Positions 32,537-41,567 are shown, numbered from the stretch's first letter. The stretch is DNA of 51,072 bases from Candidatus Omnitrophota bacterium (GCA_016929115.1 JAFGJL010000025.1:1-51072); one strand, 5' to 3'. Notes: generated by a model not told the origin, from the sequence alone. Numbers and translations are program-made.

Positions 32537-33735
32537 ACGAATATATACCCATAGTCGGCCAGGCGGTCATAGACGACCTGAAGCTCATTGCCGACAGGCT
32601 GAAGGGCAAACTGATGCAGCATGTTAACTCTACCGCCATGGGCGGCGGAGTCGCCGAGATACTTAACCGCATGCTTCCCCTGTTCAACGAGCTCGGCATC
32701 AACACGCGATGGGACGTCATAAAAGGCGGCGCGCAGTTTTTCGAGGTGACGAAAAAATTCCATAACGCGCTGCACGGCAAGAGAGTCGATTTTACCCAGG
32801 GTGATATGGATATGTTCCTGGAGACGGGCCGGAAGAACCTGGAGGAGGTCGAGATCCGGGGCGATGCCGTATTCATCCACGACCCGCAGCCGGTGACGCT
32901 GGTGGAAAAGCGGGGAGACAACAAGTGGGTCTGGCGCTGCCATATCGACATATCGAGCCCGGACAGGGATATCTGGAAATTTCTAAAGGACTTCGTCCTC
33001 CGGTATGACGCTGCTATATTTTCGGCGCCGTCTTTTTCGCAGAACATGTCCATGAGGCAATTTCTGATATCCCCTTCCATAGACCCTTTGAGCGATAAGA
33101 ACAAAGAGCTTCCGGCCGAGCTCATCGATTCGGTCCTGGAAAAATACGGCATAGTCAGGAACAAGCCCATCATCACCCAGATATCCAGGTTCGACCGCTT
33201 GAAAGACCCGCTAGGTGTCCTCGAGGCCTATAAACAGGTGAAGAAGCGTATAGACTGCCAGCTGATCCTCGCCGGCGGCGGCGCGACGGACGACCCCGAG
33301 GGCGTGCAGGTGCTGGAAGAGGTTAAGGAAAGGGCCGGCAAGGACGAGGATATCCATATACTCCTCCTGCCGCAGAACGACATCGAGATCAACGCCCTTC
33401 AGAGGGGATCCGATGTGATCTTGCAGAAATCGCTGAGGGAAGGGTTCGGCCTCACGGTGACCGAGGCATTGTGGAAGGCAAAGCCGGTGGTGGCCTCATG
33501 CGTAGGCGGCATCCCACTGCAGGTAAAGAATAAATTTTCGGGCCTCCTGTGCCATTCCGTAGAAGGCGCCGCGTTCGCCATAAAACAGTTTTTGAACAGC
33601 CCGCAGTACGCTAAAAAAATGGGTGAGAACGGCAGGGAGCATATAAGGAACAATTTCCTGATAACACGCCATCTCAGGGATTACATGCTGGTCTTCATTT
33701 CTTTGCAGCACAACGAAGATATCGTTTATTTATAG
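32524..33735 (+). CDS. treT: TreT-like trehalose synthase (GT4 glycosyltransferase)
   Basis: A 403-aa GT-B fold enzyme. The N-terminal part has HVNSTAMGGGVAEILNRMLPL, the acceptor-site motif of trehalose glycosyltransferring synthases, and HDPQPVTLVE; the C-terminal part has QISRFDRLKDPLGVLEAY, LILAGGGATDDPEG and EGFGLTVTEALWKAKPVV with the E-x7-E donor motif. TreT joins NDP-glucose and glucose directly into trehalose. The cluster would then have two independent trehalose routes (OtsAB and TreT). A trehalose phosphorylase-type activity in the same family is the main alternative. Confidence 0.85.
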   Translation: MPKIDEYIPIVGQAVIDDLKLIADRLKGKLMQHVNSTAMGGGVAEILNRMLPLFNELGINTRWDVIKGGAQFFEVTKKFHNALHGKRVDFTQGDMDMFLETGRKNLEEVEIRGDAVFIHDPQPVTLVEKRGDNKWVWRCHIDISSPDRDIWKFLKDFVLRYDAAIFSAPSFSQNMSMRQFLISPSIDPLSDKNKELPAELIDSVLEKYGIVRNKPIITQISRFDRLKDPLGVLEAYKQVKKRIDCQLILAGGGATDDPEGVQVLEEVKERAGKDEDIHILLLPQNDIEINALQRGSDVILQKSLREGFGLTVTEALWKAKPVVASCVGGIPLQVKNKFSGLLCHSVEGAAFAIKQFLNSPQYAKKMGENGREHIRNNFLITRHLRDYMLVFISLQHNEDIVYL

Positions 33736-33764
33736 GACAATAGTCGGATAAAACGGAGAAGAAG

Positions 33765-35225
33765 ATGCCGGAAACAAAAGTTTTTAAGAACAAGATCTTG
33801 ATGATAGGCTGCGGTTCCGTGGGCAAGTGCGCCTTGCCGGTCCTCTTGAAGCACGTAGACGTACCCTATAAGAATATCACGGTCGTGGATTTCGCGGATA
33901 AGCGCAGACTCCTGATGCCATGGATGAAGAAAGGGTTGAAGTATTCCCAGGAACGCATCACCCCTATAAACATGGCGAAGGTCCTCTCCAAGCATGTCGA
34001 TACGGGCGGTGTCATAATCGACCTCTCGTGGAACATAGACTGTCTGGACATGCTGGGCTGGTGCCACGACAACAAGGTGTTGTATGTCAACACGTCCGTC
34101 GAGGAATGGGACCCTTACGCGTCCATACACAGCAAAAGCCCGTTCAAAAAGTCGCTTTATTATAAACAGATGGAAATACGCAAAATGAAGGCGAAGTGGA
34201 ACGACGGCTCGATAACGGCCGTGCTGGACCACGGCGCCAACCCCGGCCTCATATCGCACTTCACCAAAAGGGGCCTCGTCGACATAGCCAAAAAAGCGAT
34301 AATGGACAAAACAACGCCGAGAAAGCAGGCCAAAAACCTTAAGCGGCTTTTGCATGAGAAGGACTTCGCCCGCATTGCCATGGCCTTGGGGGTAAAGGTC
34401 ATCCATTGCAGCGAAAAGGACACGCAGACGACGAACAAGTTCAAGGAGCTGGATGAGTTCGTCGGGACATGGAGCATAGAAGGCCTTCGCGAAGAAGGCA
34501 CGGCCCCCGCGGAGATGGGGTGGGGCACTCACGAAACTAAGCTCCCGATGATGACCCATGTGCCGCCGTACGGGCCTAAGAACCAGATATTCCTTTCCCA
34601 GATGGGCATGAATACATGGGTGCGCTCATGGGTGCCTGATTGCGAGATAATCGGCATGGTGATAAGGCACGGCGAGGCGTTCTCGATATCGGATAAGCTT
34701 ACCGTCTGGAAGAACGGCAAGGCCGTTTACAGGCCGACCGTGCACTACGCGTATTCGCCTTGCAACGAGACGCTGTTATCGCTGCATGAGCTGCGCGCCA
34801 GGAACTATGAGCTTCAGACCAAGCTGAGGATAATGAGCGACGAGATAGTGAAAGGCGAGGACACGCTCGGGGCCTTCATCATGGGACACAGGTATACCTC
34901 CTGGTGGACGGGCTCGATCCTGGGTATCAAAGAGTCGAGAAGGCTCGTCCCGCACCAGAACGCCACGACCATCCAGGTCGCCATAGGCGTGGTATCGGCC
35001 GTGCTCTGGATGATGGAGAACCAGAGCAAAGGCGTCTGCGTGCCGGACGATCTTCCGCATGATTTCATATTGAACATAGCTAAACCGTACCTCGGGAAGT
35101 TCGTGTCGGAACCTTCGGACTGGACGCCATTCAAGAACTACCAGATATTTTTCGGCGAGAACCCCGATTCTTATCTCGACAAGAAGAACATGTGGTGTTT
35201 CAAAAATTTTCTTTTCAAACATTAA
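33765..35225 (+). CDS. hss: Homospermidine synthase
   Basis: A 486-aa NAD-dependent enzyme of the saccharopine-dehydrogenase-like fold. MIGCGSVGKCALPVLLKH is the Rossmann motif, followed by YVNTSVEEWDPY, LDHGANPGLISHFTKRG and GWGTHETKLP, characteristic of bacterial homospermidine synthase (putrescine plus putrescine to homospermidine). GGAGAAGAAG precedes the ATG. It gives a polyamine, fitting with stress-solute synthesis in the preceding genes. Length agrees with the family (about 470-490 aa). Confidence 0.93.
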   Translation: MPETKVFKNKILMIGCGSVGKCALPVLLKHVDVPYKNITVVDFADKRRLLMPWMKKGLKYSQERITPINMAKVLSKHVDTGGVIIDLSWNIDCLDMLGWCHDNKVLYVNTSVEEWDPYASIHSKSPFKKSLYYKQMEIRKMKAKWNDGSITAVLDHGANPGLISHFTKRGLVDIAKKAIMDKTTPRKQAKNLKRLLHEKDFARIAMALGVKVIHCSEKDTQTTNKFKELDEFVGTWSIEGLREEGTAPAEMGWGTHETKLPMMTHVPPYGPKNQIFLSQMGMNTWVRSWVPDCEIIGMVIRHGEAFSISDKLTVWKNGKAVYRPTVHYAYSPCNETLLSLHELRARNYELQTKLRIMSDEIVKGEDTLGAFIMGHRYTSWWTGSILGIKESRRLVPHQNATTIQVAIGVVSAVLWMMENQSKGVCVPDDLPHDFILNIAKPYLGKFVSEPSDWTPFKNYQIFFGENPDSYLDKKNMWCFKNFLFKH

Positions 35226-35238
35226 GGGGAGACGGAAT

Positions 35239-35946
35239 ATGAAAAAGATAACAATATTGTTTGTGTTGATGCTCACGGCATCGGTTTGTTTCGCGGATGT
35301 CGGCGAAGAGGCCGCAGCGCCGGCCGCGCCGGCGAAGGCGGATGAAGGCGCTGTAGGGACGACCGAGCTTTACACGGGCCAGAACGTCGTCATAAAACTC
35401 AAGTCAAATAAGACGACAGGCTACAGCTGGGAACTTGCCGACCCTGTCGATCCGGAGATGCTTGAGTTCGTAAGTTCCGAATATATGGTCCCCGAGACAC
35501 CGATGGCAGGCGCCGGCGGCGAAGAAATATGGACATTTACGGCGCTGAAGGCGGGCGAGGCGCAGATATCCTTCAGGTATATCCGGCCGTGGGAGAAGGG
35601 CATCCCGGCGTCACAGAAGGCGACGTTCATCGTAAAGATAAAAGAGGCGCCGGCCGGGGGGAAAGCTTCCTCGGTGAGGCCGGTCGCGCCGAACATGGTA
35701 ACGGGCACGGTCGAATCGATCGAATTCGCGGACCTCTGGAGGAAGCCTAACCCGACACTCGTCATCACCGATGAGAGAGGCGAGCGTGTGAGCTTCGAGG
35801 TCAAACCGTCGGCGCCGGTCTACGGCGACAGCGGCTCATTTTTTACGCTGCGTCAGGTCTCTCCGGGCGACAGGATAAGCGTCAATTACCGGAAGGGCCG
35901 GACGGGCGTTAATGAGGCGGCGGTAATCCGGGTGATGGGGAAATGA
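35239..35946 (+). CDS. Chagasin-type (I42) protease inhibitor with C-terminal extension
   Basis: A 235-aa exported protein: signal peptide 1-19 (ending SVCFA), then a chagasin/ICP domain with all three papain-binding loops, NKTTGYSW (57-64), GAGG (91-94) and RPW (116-118). About 85 further residues (150-235) form an unassigned beta-rich domain (VTGTVESIEF, ERVSFEVK, DRISVNYRKG). I42 proteins inhibit cysteine peptidases of the C1 family. The role may be protection from foreign or own proteases in the periplasm. AAGGGGAG is upstream of the ATG. Its stop overlaps the cupin gene. Confidence 0.88.
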   Translation: MKKITILFVLMLTASVCFADVGEEAAAPAAPAKADEGAVGTTELYTGQNVVIKLKSNKTTGYSWELADPVDPEMLEFVSSEYMVPETPMAGAGGEEIWTFTALKAGEAQISFRYIRPWEKGIPASQKATFIVKIKEAPAGGKASSVRPVAPNMVTGTVESIEFADLWRKPNPTLVITDERGERVSFEVKPSAPVYGDSGSFFTLRQVSPGDRISVNYRKGRTGVNEAAVIRVMGK

Positions 35947-36290
35947 TAAAACGCAGGGCGGAACAGGCTGTCGAGGTGCGCAATAACATGCGTGGTGGTC
36001 CGGGAGAGGTCGTTATACGGCATCATCTTGCCAAAGAAGATATGAACGCCAAGTGCCGCCTCTGCGCGCAGCTTGTCCTTAAGCCGGGTTCAGGCATCGG
36101 CCTCCATGAGCACGCCGGCGAAGACGAGGTCTTCATCATCCAGCAGGGCAAGGCCCTTGTAACCGACGGCGGTAAAGAAGCAAATGTCGAAGCCGGCGAC
36201 TGCGTATTGACCGGTAAAGGCGCTTCCCATTCGGTCACAAATACCGGCGATACGGATCTCGTCATAACAGCCGTCATAATGCAATATTGA
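35943..36290 (+). CDS. Cupin-domain protein
   Basis: A 115-aa single-domain cupin. HEHAGEDEVFIIQQGKALV is the first metal-binding motif (HxH...E) and GASHSVTNTGDTDLVI holds the histidine of the second. The start overlaps the inhibitor gene by four bases (ATGA). Small cupins of this type bind a metal and often act as sugar isomerases or regulators; no substrate is indicated here. Confidence 0.85.
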   Translation: MIKRRAEQAVEVRNNMRGGPGEVVIRHHLAKEDMNAKCRLCAQLVLKPGSGIGLHEHAGEDEVFIIQQGKALVTDGGKEANVEAGDCVLTGKGASHSVTNTGDTDLVITAVIMQY

Positions 36291-36295
36291 AAGAT

Positions 36296-37405
36296 ATGGC
36301 CACAGACTTTCCTTCCGAGGCATTACTGCCGCAAAAGACGGTCTTTAAAAAAGGATCGTCTCTCCGGATAGCCGAAGAGGCTTTGGAATTCGGCTCCGAA
36401 GGGCTGATAGTGCACGGGAATTCCCTCGAGAAGAGCGGCAGGAAGAAAGCGATAATAAACAAATTTCCTTCCTCCGCGAAGGTCGAGGCCTTCTGCCGCG
36501 GGACGGGTGAGCCGGCGCTCGATGAGATCCCCATTGTCATAGAAAAAGCGAAGAAGATAAAGGCGAAGTGGATCGCCGGCATCGGCGGCGGGAGCGTCCT
36601 GGACCTTGCAAAGGCGGCCGCGGGCCTTTTTAACGCGAAAGAGAAGGCCTCTCATTACCAGGAGGGCGGCGCGCTAAAGGAGAGCGGCATACCTTTTATC
36701 GCCGTCCCTACGACAGCCGGGACCGGCTCCGAGGCGACGCCGAACGCCGTCATCATCAATAAAGAGAAAAAGGCGAAACTCTCCATACGCGACAGGGGTT
36801 TTCTCGCCAGGAAGGTCATACTTGACGCCGATCTTCTGAAAGGGACGCCTGTCCCGGTAAAGGCTTTCGCCGGGATGGATGCTTTCGTCCAGGCGTACGA
36901 GGCCTATACGTCCAGGAATTCGACATGGTTCAGCGACACCTTCGCGCTTAAAGCCATCAAGCTCATCGATAAGAACATCCTTCAGGCATGCGAGATGGAA
37001 AATGAGGAAAGCCTGTCGGCCCTTCTTTTGGGCAGCTACCTGGCAGGCATAGCGCTTGCCTCCGCGAGGCTCGGCGTCATCCACGGCATCGCCCATCCGC
37101 TCGGCGTACTGTACGGCATGTCGCACGGACTCGTCTGTTCGGCCTGTTTCATCCCATCGCTGAAGGTCAACAGGGAGATGATAGGGGAGAAATATGATAT
37201 CATGAGCGGCGCGATAGGCATGGACCTTACCAAGAGGGTCGAGGCGCTTTTAAAAAGCCTCAATATATCCGCGCCGTTCAAGGGGAAAAAGCTGGTCGAG
37301 AAGGAAAAGATCGTCGAAGAGACGCTCGCGTCCGGCTCCACCGCGGCGAATCCCAAAAAGATCACGGCCGCCGACGTCGAATCGATATTGTCCGAAATGT
37401 TTTAG
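36296..37405 (+). CDS. Iron-containing alcohol dehydrogenase family protein
   Basis: ATG 36296 is taken as the start; TTG 36287, which overlaps the cupin stop, is also possible. The 369-aa product is a group III Fe-ADH: GIGGGSVLDLAKAAAG (NAD site), PTTAGTGSEATPNAVI, FAGMDAFVQAYEAY (first metal Asp), and the ligand histidines in HGIAHPLG and SHGLVCS. It oxidises or reduces an alcohol/aldehyde with NAD(P)H and a bound Fe2+ or Zn2+. The closest guess is a short-chain alcohol or 4-hydroxybutyrate-type dehydrogenase. Confidence 0.88.
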   Translation: MATDFPSEALLPQKTVFKKGSSLRIAEEALEFGSEGLIVHGNSLEKSGRKKAIINKFPSSAKVEAFCRGTGEPALDEIPIVIEKAKKIKAKWIAGIGGGSVLDLAKAAAGLFNAKEKASHYQEGGALKESGIPFIAVPTTAGTGSEATPNAVIINKEKKAKLSIRDRGFLARKVILDADLLKGTPVPVKAFAGMDAFVQAYEAYTSRNSTWFSDTFALKAIKLIDKNILQACEMENEESLSALLLGSYLAGIALASARLGVIHGIAHPLGVLYGMSHGLVCSACFIPSLKVNREMIGEKYDIMSGAIGMDLTKRVEALLKSLNISAPFKGKKLVEKEKIVEETLASGSTAANPKKITAADVESILSEMF

Positions 37406-37427
37406 CATCCGCAAAAGGAAAGCGAAA

Positions 37428-39059
37428 ATGCGCGCGAAAAAGAGACCTAATATGCGGCGCGAAAATACCGCGATATTGCTCAGAGATGTTATGGATAATA
37501 TCCCTGACATGATCTATGTCAAGGATATCAAGAACCGTTTTGTCCTCTCCAACAAGGCCCACGCCTCGACATTCGGCCTCAAACCGGAACAGTTGGTGGG
37601 TAAAAGCGACCTTGATCTCTTCCCTGAAAGCCTTTCCAGAAAATATTTCGCGGACGACAACCGCCTCCTGAGGACGAAGAGGCCGATCCTGGACAAGATC
37701 ACGGCCGCGCCGAGGCCTGACGGCGGCATCACCTACGTCAGCACGACCAAGGTGCCGCGTTTCGACAAAAAAGGCAGGGTCATCGGCTCGATCGGTATCA
37801 CCCGTAACGTCACCGAGCGCATGACCGCCGAGGAGCAACTGAGGTTTCATAAAGAGCGCCTCGAGAGGCTTTTAAAAGAGCGCGAGCGGCTGAACCGGCG
37901 GCTGCAGCAGCTCGTCCTCAAAGACCCGCAAACAGGGCTCTATAACCACCGGTACTTAAGCGAGGCGATCGAATCGGAGCTCCATAACGCGAAACACTAC
38001 CGCCATGCCCTATCGCTTATACTGATAGACATAGATTACTTTAAATCGATCAATGATGTCTACGGCCATGAGTTCGGAGACCTTGTCCTGAAACAGGTCG
38101 TCGCGTTGATAAAGAAGCTTCTCAACAGGCACGGCACCATGGTCAGGTTTGGCGGCGAGGAGTTTATGGCCCTTTCACCCGGCATGGGCCGGCGAAAATC
38201 CCTGGCGCTTGCCCAGAAGATAGTCGAGGCGGTGAGCCTCAACAAGTTCGGCAATGCCAAGCATAAGGTGAAGCTGAGCGTGAGCGCGGCTGTCGTGGCC
38301 CATCCTGAGGATATCGTGGCCAGGGGCGCTGACATGATAAGCCTGGCAGACAAGGTCCTGGACAGGGCCCAGGATGAAGGGGGGAACAGGGTCTGTTCTT
38401 CGCCGGACCTTAAGAAGAAGAGGCCGCAGATCCCGGAGCTGGGCGGGGGCATAAAGTTCCTGAGGGAGAAGGTCCAGAAGCTCACCAAGCGCGGCAACCA
38501 GAGCCTGATAGAGGCGATCTTCGCTTTCGCGAAAGCGATAGAGATGAAAGACCAGTATACAGGCGATCACGTCGAGAAGACGGTCTACTACGCCACGCAT
38601 ATAGCCAAAGAGCTGGGGCTGCCGAAGAGGGACATGGAGCTCATGAGGCAGGCGGCTATCCTGCACGACCTGGGAAAGGTGGGCATCAGCGATAAGATCC
38701 TTCTTAAAAGGTCGAAACTGACGAAGAAGGAATTCAACGAGATCAAAAAACACCCCCAGATCGGCATAGATATCCTCAGGCCGCTGAAGAACATGCGCGA
38801 TATCATACCGTACATCCTCTACCATCACGAACGTTGGGACGGCAGGGGATATCCGGCCCACCTGAAAGGCGAAGAGATACCGGTCTTGGCGCGCATCATC
38901 GCCATAGCCGACGTCTACCAGGCGCTCACATCGGACAGGCCTTACCGGAAAGCGCTATCAAAGAAGGAAGCGATGGAGATAATAAAGAAAGACTGCGGTT
39001 CCCGCTTCGACCCGAAAGTCGTCAGCGCGTTCCTCAGGGTATTAAAGCGCACCAGATAA
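37428..39059 (+). CDS. PAS-GGDEF-HD-GYP cyclic-di-GMP protein
   Basis: A 543-aa soluble signalling protein. The PAS domain spans about 20-135 (MIYVKDIKNRFVLSNKA, DLDLFPESLSRKY), a coiled coil 140-165, then GGDEF 165-320 with an intact GGEEF site (242-246), and HD-GYP 355-540 with HDLGKVGI (HD at 413-414) and HHERWDGRGYP (GYP 474-476). It has both a diguanylate cyclase and a c-di-GMP phosphodiesterase domain with catalytic residues present. The RxxD inhibitory site before GGEEF is absent. It may be switchable by the PAS domain. It lies 22 bases after the Fe-ADH. Confidence 0.92.
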   Translation: MRAKKRPNMRRENTAILLRDVMDNIPDMIYVKDIKNRFVLSNKAHASTFGLKPEQLVGKSDLDLFPESLSRKYFADDNRLLRTKRPILDKITAAPRPDGGITYVSTTKVPRFDKKGRVIGSIGITRNVTERMTAEEQLRFHKERLERLLKERERLNRRLQQLVLKDPQTGLYNHRYLSEAIESELHNAKHYRHALSLILIDIDYFKSINDVYGHEFGDLVLKQVVALIKKLLNRHGTMVRFGGEEFMALSPGMGRRKSLALAQKIVEAVSLNKFGNAKHKVKLSVSAAVVAHPEDIVARGADMISLADKVLDRAQDEGGNRVCSSPDLKKKRPQIPELGGGIKFLREKVQKLTKRGNQSLIEAIFAFAKAIEMKDQYTGDHVEKTVYYATHIAKELGLPKRDMELMRQAAILHDLGKVGISDKILLKRSKLTKKEFNEIKKHPQIGIDILRPLKNMRDIIPYILYHHERWDGRGYPAHLKGEEIPVLARIIAIADVYQALTSDRPYRKALSKKEAMEIIKKDCGSRFDPKVVSAFLRVLKRTR

Positions 39060-39077
39060 GGCGGATGAAAGGGATGG

Positions 39078-40739
39078 ATGAACTTTAAGCGTCTCATGAT
39101 CAAGGCGTTGTTCTTCAAGGCGCGCGCTTTTGAAGAGGCCACCAGGGATCCCATCGCCGCGCAAAAGCGCGTGCTTTTTGATTGCGTAGCCCGCGGCAAG
39201 GGCACGGAATACGGCCGCGCATGCGGCTTTTCCGGCATAAAGTCCATAAGCGATTTCCAGGCATCAGTGCCGCTGGCCGATTACGAGCGCCTCCGCACTT
39301 ACATAGACCGGATGAAAAAAGGCGAGGCCAATATATTGACAGCCGATCCGGTCATCCTCTTTGGCTCCACCAGCGGCACCACGGCCCAGCCTAAGCTTAT
39401 CCCGATCACGAAATATTCCCGCGCCGTCAAAGCCGGCGTCATGGACATCTGGGCGTATTATGTCGCCAGGGACCATCCACGCGTTGTGGACGGGCGTGTC
39501 CTGGCTGTCGTGAGCCCGGAGATCGAGGGCTATACCGAAAGCGGCATCCCATACGGCGCGGAAAGCGGACATGGCTACAAGAACATGCCCTGGGCGGTCA
39601 AGGGCCTTTACGCCTTGCCATACCAGGTATTTGACATCGCGGATTATGAATCGCGTTACTATTGCATACTGAGAATAGGAATGGAGTGCGGTGATGTTAC
39701 CACAGTGGTGACCCTCAATCCCAGCACTTTTATCATATTGTGCCAAAAGGCGGAGTTCTGGAAAGGCCGCATTATAGAGGATATAGAGAACGGCACTCTC
39801 TTTGCCGGACTCGATATATCTTCCGATATAAGAAAGGCCCTGGAGAGGATCCTGAGGCCGAATCCCGGCAGGGCGGAAGAGCTTAAGGCGATAGTGAGTG
39901 AGAGAAAAGAGCTGCTTCCTAAGTATTTCTGGCCCCGCCTGGAGGTGATCGAATGCTGGAAGGCCTCCGCCGCGAAACTGTATCTGAAGGAGCTGCCGAG
40001 GTATTTCGGCGCCGTGCCGGTGCGGGACCTCGGATGCCTTTCGACCGAAGCGCGCAGCTCGATACCCATGGGCGATAAGGGCGCGGGGGGTGTGCTGGCG
40101 ATCAACGCCAACTTTTACGAATTCATCCCGAAAGAGGATATCGATAAGGAAAAAAAGAGGATACTTCTATGTGATCAGCTGGAGGCCGGCAAGGAGTATT
40201 TCCTGGTCGTGACGACGCCGGGAGGGCTTTACCGCTACAACATAGACGACATCATACGCGTCGACGGGTTCTTCAACAAGACGCCGGTGATAGAATTCGT
40301 GCAAAAGGGACTGAACGCGGTCTCCCTGGCCGGCGAAAAACTTTATGAAGCGCATGTCAGCAGGGCCGTGAACAGGGCGCTTGCCAGGCACAGGCTTTCG
40401 ATCGGGTTCTTTTCGGCATCAGTGGAGTGGGGAAGTCCTCCGCGGTACCTATTTTTGATGGAATTCAGCGATCATCCTTCGCCGGAACAGAAGAGGGCGC
40501 TCCTAAGGTCCATAGAGGAAGAACTGTACGGCCAGAACAGCGAATATAAAGAGAAGAGAAGGGCGCAGCTTCTCGGCGCGCCCGTATTAAAGGTGGTGGC
40601 GCGCGGCGATTTTGAACGATACCGCGCGAGGAAGATAGGCGAAGGTTCCCCTGACAGCCAATTCAAGGTCCCTGAGCTTGTCGCCGACTTCGAATTTCAG
40701 GATAAATTTCATATAGAAGAAGAGATAGGGATGGATTGA
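39078..40739 (+). CDS. GH3-family acyl-adenylate-forming enzyme
   Basis: A 553-aa member of the GH3 family, known from plant auxin-amino acid conjugation and found in some bacteria. The phosphate-binding motif is LFGSTSGTTAQPKLIP (residues 94-109); SGIPYGAESG, YFWPRLEVIECW, YGCLST-like DLGCLSTEARSSIP and GLYRYNIDDIIRVDGF are typical of the family. These enzymes adenylate a carboxylic acid and join it to an amine. The substrate is unknown. It closes the stress/signalling run and is followed by a GC-rich hairpin. Confidence 0.85.
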   Translation: MNFKRLMIKALFFKARAFEEATRDPIAAQKRVLFDCVARGKGTEYGRACGFSGIKSISDFQASVPLADYERLRTYIDRMKKGEANILTADPVILFGSTSGTTAQPKLIPITKYSRAVKAGVMDIWAYYVARDHPRVVDGRVLAVVSPEIEGYTESGIPYGAESGHGYKNMPWAVKGLYALPYQVFDIADYESRYYCILRIGMECGDVTTVVTLNPSTFIILCQKAEFWKGRIIEDIENGTLFAGLDISSDIRKALERILRPNPGRAEELKAIVSERKELLPKYFWPRLEVIECWKASAAKLYLKELPRYFGAVPVRDLGCLSTEARSSIPMGDKGAGGVLAINANFYEFIPKEDIDKEKKRILLCDQLEAGKEYFLVVTTPGGLYRYNIDDIIRVDGFFNKTPVIEFVQKGLNAVSLAGEKLYEAHVSRAVNRALARHRLSIGFFSASVEWGSPPRYLFLMEFSDHPSPEQKRALLRSIEEELYGQNSEYKEKRRAQLLGAPVLKVVARGDFERYRARKIGEGSPDSQFKVPELVADFEFQDKFHIEEEIGMD

Positions 40740-40740
40740 T

Positions 40741-40798
40741 TTCCCGCCCCGGCCGGGAACCACCATCTTGGTGGGTGGGTTCCCGGCCGGGGCGGGAA
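40741..40798 (+). repeat. GC-rich long inverted repeat with palindromic arms
   Basis: The 21-base arm at 40741-40761 (ttcccgccccggccgggaac plus c) is perfectly complementary to 40778-40798, with a 16-base loop that itself can fold (ccacc...ggtgg). Each arm is nearly palindromic (TTCCCG...CGGGAA), so it is a pair of palindromes in inverted order. No T run follows, so an ordinary terminator is unlikely on its own; it could be a dispersed REP-like element and transcription-blocking structure after the GH3 gene. Confidence 0.75.
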
Positions 40799-40812
40799 CC
40801 AATGACGTTATA

Positions 40813-40841
40813 TTGACAAAAAGGTTGACAGGGTGTATAGT
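40813..40841 (+). promoter_or_regulatory. Promoter of the SYLF gene
   Basis: TTGACA at 40813-40818, a 17-base spacer and TATAGT at 40836-40841. A second TTGACA lies inside the spacer at 40825-40830. The gene's AAGGAGG site is 18 bases after the -10. Confidence 0.7.
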
Positions 40842-40871
40842 GCCAAATGGCAAAACAAAAGGAGGTAGTCG

Positions 40872-41567
40872 GTGAAAAAAATCGTCGTATCTATCGTAAC
40901 CATTCTTTTCATTTCCGCCACGATTTTTTTGACCTCCGCCAAGGCGGACGATAAATGGACGAGGCTTGTAGAGGAAAGCGGCAGGGTGCTTAGCGAGGTC
41001 CAGCAGATGCCTGACCAGAGCATCCCTGAGGACCTAATGAGAAGCTGCTCCGGCATCGCGGTCATCCCTTCCACGATCTCGGCGGGCCTGGGGATAGGCG
41101 GCAAATACGGCCAGGGCATCGTGATGGTGCGCGATGAGAGGAGCGGCAAGTGGTCGCCTCCGGCGGTCTTCACGCTGGCGGGCGGAAGCATAGGATGGCA
41201 GATAGGCGGCCAGGCGACGGACATCGTGCTCCTCATCATGAACAGGCGCAGCGTCGACGCGTTACTACAGGCTAAATTCAAGCTTGGCGCTGACGCGGCT
41301 GTCTCGGCAGGGCCTGTCGGCAGGAACGCCGAGGCATCGGTCGATGCTCAGCTCAAAGGCGGTATCCTCTCATATTCGAGAAGCCGCGGCTTATTTGCCG
41401 GGCTTAAGATAGAGGGAGCGGTCCTCACCCAGCACTGGGACGCGGACAAGGCGCTGTACGGCAAAAGTTTGTCGGCTCGCGAGATACTCATTGAAAATAA
41501 AGCGAAGATGCCGAAGTCAGCCGACGGCATACTGAAAGTATTAAACAAATATCCTTATAAAAAATAG
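40872..41567 (+). CDS. SYLF-domain (Ysc84-type) exported lipid-binding protein
   Basis: Start is GTG 40872, fixed by a strong AAGGAGG at 40859-40865. The 231-aa product has a signal peptide (1-25, ending TSAKA) and a SYLF domain: GIAVIPSTISAGLGIGGKYGQGIVMVRDE, WSPPAVFTLAGGSIGWQIGGQATDIVLLIMN, KFKLGADAAVSAGPVGRNAEA and SYSRSRGLFAGLKIEGAV-type end. SYLF proteins bind phosphoinositides in eukaryotes; bacterial ones are periplasmic with unknown role. It has its own promoter and is a single-gene unit. Confidence 0.9.
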   Translation: MKKIVVSIVTILFISATIFLTSAKADDKWTRLVEESGRVLSEVQQMPDQSIPEDLMRSCSGIAVIPSTISAGLGIGGKYGQGIVMVRDERSGKWSPPAVFTLAGGSIGWQIGGQATDIVLLIMNRRSVDALLQAKFKLGADAAVSAGPVGRNAEASVDAQLKGGILSYSRSRGLFAGLKIEGAVLTQHWDADKALYGKSLSAREILIENKAKMPKSADGILKVLNKYPYKK

